DNA of 64,000 nucleotides, taken from positions 1 through 64,000 of the IMG/VR virus record IMGVR_UViG_3300044684_000361; one strand, given 5' to 3'. Made by a program: the position numbers and the translations under genes. This DNA is from a virus. Below, piece after piece: positions 49,852 through 57,006 of the stretch (its first letter is position 1; the number at the start of each line of letters is the position of its first letter). A model generated the notes under the pieces. The model saw only the letters and a list, made by a program, of their open reading frames with translations. It was not told where the DNA came from and searched no databases.

Positions 49852-50289
49852 TTACAAGTAGCTCGTGATGGCGAGCGCCACGTCCGCATCCTCGATCTTG
49901 CAGATCTGTTGCAGGTGATCGAATACGACGAACACGATCTCTTCCTCCTCGTTGAGCTTCACCGAGAAGCGATTGCCGCCAAAACGCGGGATCTGCAGGA
50001 AATCCCCGACCTTGAAAGAAGGGCCTTCCGGCCACGGGCGTCCATCGGCGAAGTGGAAAGCCATCGGGCTGATAGCCACCACTTTCCCTACCGTGCAGAG
50101 CTGCACTTCTGATTCCTTCGCGGACTGGGTAAGCACAATGCCCCCTTTGGACTTTGACATCGCGCGCCTGACTTGCACGATGTAGTTGTTCAGTAGGGGT
50201 ACTCGTCCATGACGAATCTTGGGAAAGGCCTCATCCACACTCCGGTAGTCGTACTCGATCGCATGCGCGAGATTCACACCTGATGGCAT
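49852..50289 (-). CDS. GroES-like co-chaperonin
   Basis: The 145-residue protein starts at ATG 50289. The pattern matches the GroES beta-barrel: NNYIVQVRRAMSKSKGGIVL (about 33-52, mobile-loop region), CTVGKVVAISPMAF, a loop insertion, then VGDFLQIPRFGGNRFSVKLN and a C-terminal EEIVFVVFDHLQQICKI. Phage co-chaperonins such as T4 gp31 replace GroES on host GroEL to fold a capsid protein. Position among head genes supports such a role. Confidence 0.75.
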   Translation of the reverse strand: MPSGVNLAHAIEYDYRSVDEAFPKIRHGRVPLLNNYIVQVRRAMSKSKGGIVLTQSAKESEVQLCTVGKVVAISPMAFHFADGRPWPEGPSFKVGDFLQIPRFGGNRFSVKLNEEEEIVFVVFDHLQQICKIEDADVALAITSYL

Positions 50290-50299
50290 AGCTGCTCCG

Positions 50300-50497
50300 T
50301 TATTTGAACTTGTCCGCTTCCTCGTCGGCCGAGAGGTAGTCGCGGATGATCCCCAGGGCATCGTTCAGCCCCGCGTAGTAACCCTGTACATAGCCGAACA
50401 TGTAGCCCTCTGACTTGGAGCCATCGGGTTTCCAGGCGACCGCTTTCAACTTCGACTGCTCGATCGCCTTATGCATGTTCTCAATCAGTTGCCTCAC
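50300..50497 (-). CDS. Small hypothetical protein
   Basis: The 65-residue protein starts at GTG 50497, overlapping the upstream stop by 4 bases (GTGA). It is helical with a Tyr-rich part (YMFGYVQGYYAGLNDALGII). Position suggests a small head-assembly accessory. Confidence 0.58.
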   Translation of the reverse strand: MRQLIENMHKAIEQSKLKAVAWKPDGSKSEGYMFGYVQGYYAGLNDALGIIRDYLSADEEADKFK

Positions 50498-50778
50498 TGG
50501 AAGAGCTTCTCCAGAGCCTCTGTTTTGGCTGCCTGACCTTTTTGGTATGGCATCCATTCACAGAAGTACCCGCCAGGACGGGCAGCGTCATCCTGAATGA
50601 GCAATACTGAGGTGCGATTGGTCGCAACCCCATTTGCGTCAAAAACGGCGAGATTTACGCAGGTGTCGCTCCATACACAGGTGACGATAGCAGCCAGCGG
50701 CTGTGTTCCATTACGAACGATCGTGTCATCAGCGGATGGTGTGAACCACACCACTCTGCCAACTGTAGGAGAGATCAT
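50494..50778 (-). CDS. Hypothetical protein
   Basis: The 94-residue protein is beta-rich (IVTCVWSDTCVNLAVFDANG) with two cysteines. It matches a small phage protein group I recall by its conserved IVTCVWSDTCVNL core and WMPYQKG ending. It overlaps its neighbours by 4 bases. Confidence 0.58.
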   Translation of the reverse strand: MISPTVGRVVWFTPSADDTIVRNGTQPLAAIVTCVWSDTCVNLAVFDANGVATNRTSVLLIQDDAARPGGYFCEWMPYQKGQAAKTEALEKLFQ

Positions 50779-50924
50779 TTCCCCCTCCCCCGCATGTGGG
50801 GCCGCATGCTCTTGGGAAGCGTTGAGCCTTTGGGTTGCGAATACGGTTTACCCGTAGTCGCATACTTGTAGCGTTGCGGAACCTTCTCGGAAGGGACGTT
50901 CTTTGCTTTGGGGACATCAGCCAT
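50775..50924 (-). CDS. Tiny basic protein next to the portal gene
   Basis: A 49-residue frame with GGAG before its ATG overlaps the portal gene by 8 bases and the next gene by 4. It reads MADVPKAKNVPSEKVPQRYK and is Lys/Arg/Pro-rich. The overlap chain and ribosome-binding site support it. Confidence 0.65.
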   Translation of the reverse strand: MADVPKAKNVPSEKVPQRYKYATTGKPYSQPKGSTLPKSMRPHMRGRGK

Positions 50925-53730
50925 TGGAATCTCCACTTTGTTTGGCCGCCTTCTGGGCGGAAATCTGTTGCTGCTTCAATTCGTTCTGATCCTTGGCCTG
51001 CTGGGCGGAGAGGTCGGCTTTCTTCTCCTCCATGGCCATGGAGTCCTGATGCTCCTGCTGCCGAGCCTGGTGCTCCATCTGCATCGATTGCTGTTCGTGA
51101 GCCATCCTCTGGCCCTCCACCTGCATCTCGTTGCTCATCCGTTGACCCTCTAGATGCATATCCGCCTGGAGCTGTTGCTGGGTCTGGATCTGCTTCGCCT
51201 GCTCCTTCATCTGAGTGCGAGCGGTCTCGGCCTGCTCGTGCTCGCGGGCAATCGCCAACTTGGTCTGCTGGTTGCCCTGGCTGTCTTGCTGTTTGACTGT
51301 GTTCGCCTGCTGACGATCGGCATGCTCCTGCTCGGCCTGCTTTGCTTTCTGCTGCACTGAGGCCATCTGGGCATGCGAGGGGTCCATCATCGGCGGGGGA
51401 AGCATCGCCTGGAGCGCCTGCTGGATCTTGCCCATGGTCTGGATAGCTCTTTGCAGGGTTTGGTCCTGCTGGGCGAGCTGCATGACCTGGGTGGATGTCT
51501 TGGCGAGCATCTGGTCATAGAGTTGGCTCAACTGGGGATCATGCTGGGAGTGTTGCGGCAACTCGCCTATGTCAACCTCACCAGCCTGCGGGTCCATGCT
51601 TTTTGCCACCTGGGTCGCATGCTCAGAGGCAATCTGATGCACCTTGGTGGCGTACCAGAAGATGACATGCTCTTTGAGATTGCCCATGAGCCCCTGCATG
51701 GCCTGGGGGTTGGAGCTGACCACGGCTGAGAAGAAGGGGTTCTCGTAGAAGTCGCAATGCGCCTGGATATGGGCTTCGTGATCCTGCTGCGGGAAGGCGA
51801 CGATCGGGCGGCCGAGGCAGACCGCCACATTCTCGTTGATGGGGTTCATCTGCTGTGGTTCAGGCTTCTGAACCAGAAGATCCTTACCATCGTTGGGGAG
51901 CTTCATCTGCTTGAGAATCAGCTCCTCCACCTTGCGCATGTCGTAGATGCCCGCGCCGCCCGGGGTGACAGCGAGCTGTAGCGCGCGTTGAGCAACTGTC
52001 TGAATCTGGCCGTAGCGCTGAACTTCGCAAAAAATGTTTGGGTCGGAGACCGGAATGACATCATTCGGGCCCTCGAAATCCTTCTGCGTGACCAGCTGTT
52101 CGCCCAGAAGCTCTGTGACGACATGGTCATCCAGCCACGTCTTGTTGATACGGTGAAGGATCTTGAGCAGCCGATCCATGGCGTTGTGCATACGCCCATG
52201 AATGGCTGAGAAGGCCACCATCCCTTGCTCAATGCGGGCGAGGGTCGTGCCCACGGGCACATCACCATTGGCCTGAGCCTCCTCGATCGTGGTCCGGATC
52301 ACATCCTCGGCTTGCTCGCCCAGGAGCCCCAGGAGATTCAGAAGGACCGGGGAAGGCGGCCCGAAGGGCACCGGCATGATGATCTTGCGGATGTCATCCT
52401 GATCGCCCGAGCCCTCGATCTCGGTGACCTCGGTCGGGCCCACCCGGATGTTCTGGCCAGTCCCTGCGGCGGACTTGATCTTGATCATCCCCGCCAGGTT
52501 GTTGATATGAGCACTGTCCAGCAGTGCCCGCAGGGCCCCCGTGGCGGCGATCGACAGGCCCCCAATAATATGGGGCAGCCCGAGTGCATAAGCGCCACGG
52601 AATGGGATAAAAGGGAATTCAGCGGCCCAGTCGAGGCGCTCCCGGTAGTTGTCGGATTCTTCCCAGTTACGATAGACGGCCAGCAACTCCTTGGTCGTTA
52701 CGTCAATCGAGATGAGATACGGCAGCGGACCCACCTCGGTGGCTTCCTCCTCGGCAGTCTCGCCTGACTCATCGGGTCGCACATCCTCCTGCAGGCTTTC
52801 AGTGTGGGAGCCCTTTTTCTTAGAATCGCGAATCTCGAAATAGCAGTCGCACTCGTACACCACGCGCAGGCCATCGGGATTGGAGTTATCACTCTCCTTG
52901 CCCTCTACCTTGGAGATAACCTGCTGTGTCTCGGTCTCTTCCGGCTGGATCGGGGCCCCCATCTCTTCGATGGCGCGGTACATCCCCGTGCGAATACGCC
53001 GCTGGAATTCCTGAGCGGTCATCTTCTGCACGTGGGTGCGTCGCTCAGCGGTGTAATAGTTGGTCGCGGCGTAAGGGAGAATCATGTCATCCACAGGAAT
53101 CCACTCGTGGGTGACGTTGCGGATATCGCCGCCTGCCGGAGGCGGGATCAGCTTCATGTACTCATCCCCATCCATGGGTAGGTTCATGAGCATCTGCTCG
53201 CATTCGGAGCGAAAATTCGGCATCAACTGGGTCAGCTGATAGTTCATCCAGCGGGCCTTGCGGCGCGAACGGTCAAGACGGTCAGTCGTGATCGAACCCG
53301 CCATATATTCACGCACGGGCCCGCCTGGCGGAAACAGCTCTTTGATCGTACGAGCCTCGAAGTCGATCGAGGCTTTGGTATACATGGGGTGCGTGACATG
53401 GGAGGCGCCCGAGAAGTTAGCTCCGCCAATGGTCTCTTTCTCAAGACCCATCCGCTTCTTACCCTCGGCGACCTGCTCATCCCGTCGCTTACGGTCTTGG
53501 ATGTCCTTCTCAATCAACTCCACGAGGGTTGTTGAGATGAGTGCTCGCTCCTCCTCGGTCAGCTCTTTGGCAAGGTTGCGATAGAAGTCTTTCGACTCCT
53601 CAGATTCGCCGCTTTTCTTTTCAACGAGACTCGCGGACCCATCCGGGTTTTCCGTGATCTCATAGTCAGATTCTCCGGTATTGGTCTGATCGACCATGCC
53701 AGAGAGTGTTTGATCATTCTGGTCAGGCAC
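50917..53730 (-). CDS. Portal protein with long C-terminal helical extension
   Basis: The 937-residue protein has portal features in its first two thirds: FYRNLAKELTEEERALISTT, PMYTKASIDFEARTIKELFP, and INNLAGMIKIKSAAGTGQNI. From about residue 760 the sequence is a Gln/His/Met/Glu-rich coiled coil (QADMHLEGQRMSNEMQVEGQ). The long helical barrel-like tail is typical of P22-type portals and agrees with podovirus-like packaging. Position next to the terminase supports the call. Confidence 0.8.
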   Translation of the reverse strand: MPDQNDQTLSGMVDQTNTGESDYEITENPDGSASLVEKKSGESEESKDFYRNLAKELTEEERALISTTLVELIEKDIQDRKRRDEQVAEGKKRMGLEKETIGGANFSGASHVTHPMYTKASIDFEARTIKELFPPGGPVREYMAGSITTDRLDRSRRKARWMNYQLTQLMPNFRSECEQMLMNLPMDGDEYMKLIPPPAGGDIRNVTHEWIPVDDMILPYAATNYYTAERRTHVQKMTAQEFQRRIRTGMYRAIEEMGAPIQPEETETQQVISKVEGKESDNSNPDGLRVVYECDCYFEIRDSKKKGSHTESLQEDVRPDESGETAEEEATEVGPLPYLISIDVTTKELLAVYRNWEESDNYRERLDWAAEFPFIPFRGAYALGLPHIIGGLSIAATGALRALLDSAHINNLAGMIKIKSAAGTGQNIRVGPTEVTEIEGSGDQDDIRKIIMPVPFGPPSPVLLNLLGLLGEQAEDVIRTTIEEAQANGDVPVGTTLARIEQGMVAFSAIHGRMHNAMDRLLKILHRINKTWLDDHVVTELLGEQLVTQKDFEGPNDVIPVSDPNIFCEVQRYGQIQTVAQRALQLAVTPGGAGIYDMRKVEELILKQMKLPNDGKDLLVQKPEPQQMNPINENVAVCLGRPIVAFPQQDHEAHIQAHCDFYENPFFSAVVSSNPQAMQGLMGNLKEHVIFWYATKVHQIASEHATQVAKSMDPQAGEVDIGELPQHSQHDPQLSQLYDQMLAKTSTQVMQLAQQDQTLQRAIQTMGKIQQALQAMLPPPMMDPSHAQMASVQQKAKQAEQEHADRQQANTVKQQDSQGNQQTKLAIAREHEQAETARTQMKEQAKQIQTQQQLQADMHLEGQRMSNEMQVEGQRMAHEQQSMQMEHQARQQEHQDSMAMEEKKADLSAQQAKDQNELKQQQISAQKAAKQSGDSNG

Positions 53731-54130
53731 GCGGGTAGGGCTCCACTTCTGGCTTATAGCCGTTATGCAAACGAAGGTTTTCTTTGGCTCCTACACGCAC
53801 CCTGACCTTAAAAAGGTGCTGCCGGCTTTCCATGCAGTACCCATATTCAACTTGGGGCCATGTCCGGATATAGATATCTTGTGGCAGCTGATCGATGGTG
53901 GATCGCATAGCCGCAAGACAAGCCGACAGGCTTTCTCCGATCCATCCCAGAGTTATGAAATCAATACGGTGAGACTGCCAATCGTCCGGCAAGAAGCCGC
54001 CTTTGCCAGGCATAACCTCTTGTATCACTGCATAGGCAGTAGTAAATCCATCAACACAACGATGAGTCCGATGCATGTATTCCCTCAGCAGCGCCTGAGC
54101 GCGGAACACTGCAAAGCCATTAATAGGCAT
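53723..54130 (-). CDS. Hypothetical protein between portal and terminase
   Basis: The 135-residue protein starts at 54130, overlapping the terminase gene by 11 bases and the portal gene by 8. It is mixed alpha/beta with one Cys near the C-terminal half (VEYGYCMESRQHLFKVRVRV). No family is recognised. Confidence 0.58.
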   Translation of the reverse strand: MPINGFAVFRAQALLREYMHRTHRCVDGFTTAYAVIQEVMPGKGGFLPDDWQSHRIDFITLGWIGESLSACLAAMRSTIDQLPQDIYIRTWPQVEYGYCMESRQHLFKVRVRVGAKENLRLHNGYKPEVEPYPRA

Positions 54131-55757
54131 AGGGATTCGCCGTGGCTGGAGTGGATCTGCGACCCGCATACTTCTCTTGATAGACCGGCATGCGCAGCCA
54201 GTTACGAAAGAGCCACAGGAGCGCCTGAGTGGCAGAGTCCATCAGGTCATCATGGGGAATGGAGTATTCCCCGGCATAGGCGCACATCTGGCCGATCAAG
54301 GGCTCGGCCCAGGCGGAGAAGGTGTTGGCACTACGAGCCTGATCAGCCATGCCCTGGGGAGCACCGCAGGAGGGACAGGTTTCCTCATCTTTGCGGCCGA
54401 TCTGCCATTGCTGGTGACAGCTGCCGCAGGTGCGGATCGCAGTAAGCGGAGCCCAGACGATCTGCTGCACGAACATGGGCGCCACGAGGTTCAACCGCAT
54501 CAACTTGTCAGCCTTACCGGGGTTGTAAGGCATGACAGGAACCCCTTCCCGGCGTAATTGCTGGCGCAGGGAGATCCCGGAATTCTTGTCTTCGATCAGG
54601 ATCAGGTCTGCTTTGCGACCCTGGTTGAACATCCGCTTCGGACCAAAGAGCGGGGTGATCTTGGGCACCAAGGCATCAAGCCCATAACGTTTCTCCTTCT
54701 CCTTCTTCACCCGCGCCACGAGATCAGGGAATCCCAGACGATCCTGCCAGGCATCCAGAAGAAGGATCTGAGGGCGGCCACGCTTCAACTGCTGGATTTC
54801 CTGATAGGAGAGATCCCGCCGCCGATCAAGCGCATCCTGCTCCTCCTTCGGCAGCGGCTCCTTCCAGGCTCCCCAGACAGAGCAGGCGGTGTAGTCGGTC
54901 TTGCGTCCTTCCGGGTCCTTTTTGACATCCACCGCATCCTCGGAGAGGGCGGTATCCAAGGACATCAGCACCACTTCGAAGTCAGGGAGCGGCTCGTTAT
55001 GGGGCCAGCGCTGCCATTGGGAGCGCTTGATGACGCCCAGTTCCTCGGCATCCAGCAGCTCACCGGCCAGCTCCTGGCGGCCCAGGCGCGTGCCTTTGAG
55101 CACGTTCATCTGCTTGAGGAAGTTATCCGAGAGGTTGGCTCGGTTCTCTTCCGTGTTGCCGCCGATCTTCTTGATGGTCTTGTCGGCGAAGAAGGTCTTG
55201 ATCAACTCCTTGGGCTTTGGAGTGGATGTGATGACGCAGGTGGTGCGCTTGCCGAGGCGGTGGCCAAACTTGGCCTGCTCCCAGGCGGAAACATCATCGA
55301 TCCAGGCCGCTACCTCATCACAGGCGAGAAAATGGCACTGCGGGCCGCGTAGGCGCTCCGATTCCTCGGCGGAGAAGCCGCGCAGAACGGAGTCGTTGTA
55401 GAACTGAATGACCGAATCTGTCTTGTTGTAGTATTTGATCAGACAGGAGGGAACCTGGCGAATGATCCCCGATTCCCCTTCGAAATTGACATACCTGATG
55501 TCATTGTGGGTCGGAGCGATGATATGGCCGAAGGCCTTGGGATGCTCACATAGCTCCCAGGCGATCCATTGACTCAGGGTGAGGGACTTGCCGAAACCGC
55601 GTCCCGCATGGATGAAGACCGTGTCATATGTCAATTTGTTGAAATCTATGACCTGCTTGGGCCTCGCCATCTGCAGCCAGCGGGTTCGCCATTCCAACTT
55701 AGCGAGATCCCATAAGGAAAGGGAACCCAGAGTGGCGCGTAGCTCAGCCTCACTCAT
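54120..55757 (-). CDS. terL: Terminase large subunit
   Basis: The 545-residue protein has Walker A AGRGFGKS (51-58) and Walker B HFLACDEVAAW (about 142-152, Asp147/Glu148), the ATPase motor. A nuclease-like C-terminal domain has acidic motifs VVLMSLDTALSEDA and LILIEDKNSG. An extra CGSC and CPSC pair (about 444-465) forms a zinc-ribbon insertion not universal in TerL. It cuts and pumps DNA into the capsid through the portal. Confidence 0.9.
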   Translation of the reverse strand: MSEAELRATLGSLSLWDLAKLEWRTRWLQMARPKQVIDFNKLTYDTVFIHAGRGFGKSLTLSQWIAWELCEHPKAFGHIIAPTHNDIRYVNFEGESGIIRQVPSCLIKYYNKTDSVIQFYNDSVLRGFSAEESERLRGPQCHFLACDEVAAWIDDVSAWEQAKFGHRLGKRTTCVITSTPKPKELIKTFFADKTIKKIGGNTEENRANLSDNFLKQMNVLKGTRLGRQELAGELLDAEELGVIKRSQWQRWPHNEPLPDFEVVLMSLDTALSEDAVDVKKDPEGRKTDYTACSVWGAWKEPLPKEEQDALDRRRDLSYQEIQQLKRGRPQILLLDAWQDRLGFPDLVARVKKEKEKRYGLDALVPKITPLFGPKRMFNQGRKADLILIEDKNSGISLRQQLRREGVPVMPYNPGKADKLMRLNLVAPMFVQQIVWAPLTAIRTCGSCHQQWQIGRKDEETCPSCGAPQGMADQARSANTFSAWAEPLIGQMCAYAGEYSIPHDDLMDSATQALLWLFRNWLRMPVYQEKYAGRRSTPATANPYAY

Positions 55758-55861
55758 GGAAGTGGCATCCCATCATCACTGGCCCGATCCCAGGCCAGGA
55801 TCTCCTGCCGAAGCTCCTCCCACAGGATTTCAATGAACCGGTGAAACTCAAGGAAGTTCAT
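55754..55861 (-). CDS. Tiny protein between terminase subunits
   Basis: A 35-residue frame overlaps both terminase genes by 4 bases (ATGA on both sides). It reads MNFLEFHRFIEILWEELRQE, one amphipathic helix. Overlap on both sides is strong structural evidence, although no function is known. Confidence 0.62.
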   Translation of the reverse strand: MNFLEFHRFIEILWEELRQEILAWDRASDDGMPLP

Positions 55862-56265
55862 GTAGGAACCGTCTCCTTGAGTTTCTCCGCCAGAATCCGC
55901 TCAGTAAGCTGATCAATGAGCTTCTGTTTCTGCTCCTCGGGGAGATCCTTCTGAGTGGTCTCAACAGCGCGGATGTCACGCCAGCCGCCTCGGGCCCGAA
56001 GGACGAAGGAGGCGCACTGGAAGAACTGGGGATGTTTCTTGTCGATCGCGGCGGCGATCACTTCCGAGCCCACCGCCACCACCATCTCGGAGGTGCCCGT
56101 GTCATAGATACGTCGGTAGTAGCGCTCGAAGTCCTCAAGAGTGATCGAGAGGATGGCGCAGCATTGGGCGGGATCGAGCCCGCAAGCGGCCATTTTTCGG
56201 ATGTACTTTCTGAACTCGTCAGTCGGCTCGTGGGGCGGCCGAAGGATGACATCTTGCGAGTTCAT
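55858..56265 (-). CDS. terS: Terminase small subunit
   Basis: The 135-residue protein starts at ATG 56265. An HTH-like N-terminal part (KYIRKMAACGLDPAQCCAIL) precedes helical segments and a charged C-terminus, the plan of TerS proteins that recognise the packaging site and regulate the large subunit. Position directly upstream of terL supports it. Confidence 0.72.
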   Translation of the reverse strand: MNSQDVILRPPHEPTDEFRKYIRKMAACGLDPAQCCAILSITLEDFERYYRRIYDTGTSEMVVAVGSEVIAAAIDKKHPQFFQCASFVLRARGGWRDIRAVETTQKDLPEEQKQKLIDQLTERILAEKLKETVPT

Positions 56266-56359
56266 GCCAACGGCTCCCTGGAGCGGGAGCAAAGGGGCAT
56301 CTGATTGGAACTCGCAAGGCCCGTGAGGGCGCGATGGGGCCGGAGTCTATACTTGCCCT

Positions 56360-56701
56360 ATGTCGCCAAACAAGATGTGCCCTGACTGCGGGAAGTCGAT
56401 GAGGCCTGGGCCGCCTCGGTGTGCAGAGTGTCGGCTGTACCTGAAGTTGTTGCGAAAATCGGCGTGGAAGATCTATCGGGCGATGGGATCACCCGGAGAT
56501 TGGTACTCGTTCTTTGCCAGTTATGCTAACCAGAAGATGCCGAACCGGCCGGAGCATCTCAGAATTCGGGGGCGGGCGGGTAAGGGGCGGGTTCGGCCTG
56601 CCACTCCTCCAGGGTCTTCACAGGGGCCGTCTGAACGTAAAACCACTGACGCACCCAGTGGACCCACTCATCCGGAGTCAGATCATTCAAAGGCAGATTG
56701 A
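56360..56701 (+). CDS. Zinc-ribbon protein on the opposite strand
   Basis: The 113-residue frame is the only well-supported rightward gene among the leftward late genes. CPDCGKSMRPGPPRCAEC (about 7-24) forms a four-cysteine ribbon, followed by a helix (LKLLRKSAWKIYRAM). A TATACT word stands 6 bases before its ATG, with no clear ribosome-binding site, so it could be leaderless. The last 47 residues overlap a leftward gene and may be coincidental. Confidence 0.55.
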   Translation: MSPNKMCPDCGKSMRPGPPRCAECRLYLKLLRKSAWKIYRAMGSPGDWYSFFASYANQKMPNRPEHLRIRGRAGKGRVRPATPPGSSQGPSERKTTDAPSGPTHPESDHSKAD

Positions 56702-56822
56702 CCCAGATCATTTTGCCGGTGTCCTCATCCTGGCGCTGAACCCTGACATAGAGCCCTGCTCCGTATGTCAAACAATATCGGACGAATTCCCATACATCGT
56801 AGGTTTCAGGTCTTTGTGCCAT
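56559..56822 (-). CDS. Hypothetical protein
   Basis: The 87-residue protein starts at ATG 56822 or 56843. Trp/Tyr-rich segments (DEWVHWVRQWFYVQTAPV) suggest a compact domain. No family is recognised. It faces the opposite-strand zinc-ribbon gene and overlaps its 3' end. Confidence 0.55.
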   Translation of the reverse strand: MAQRPETYDVWEFVRYCLTYGAGLYVRVQRQDEDTGKMIWVNLPLNDLTPDEWVHWVRQWFYVQTAPVKTLEEWQAEPAPYPPAPEF

Positions 56823-57006
56823 GGGGTTCTCGCAGATGGGCATAGCACTGCATGACGCAGTTACAGATCGCTTGCTCGGGGCGCCAATCGCTCTTGCTGT
56901 AGAGGTGATTCACGATCGTGATCTCTTCCCCGGCTTTTTCATCTACGCTCGAAACTTCGACGAAATACCCTTCCGGGTAAGTCGTCATCGTCACCTTGAT
57001 CATCAT
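56806..57006 (-). CDS. Hypothetical protein
   Basis: The 66-residue protein has EGYFVEVSSVDEKAGEEITI then Cys-containing ICNCVMQCYAHL near the C-terminus. It shares one base with the glycoside-hydrolase-like gene. No family is recognised. Confidence 0.55.
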   Translation of the reverse strand: MMIKVTMTTYPEGYFVEVSSVDEKAGEEITIVNHLYSKSDWRPEQAICNCVMQCYAHLREPHGTKT

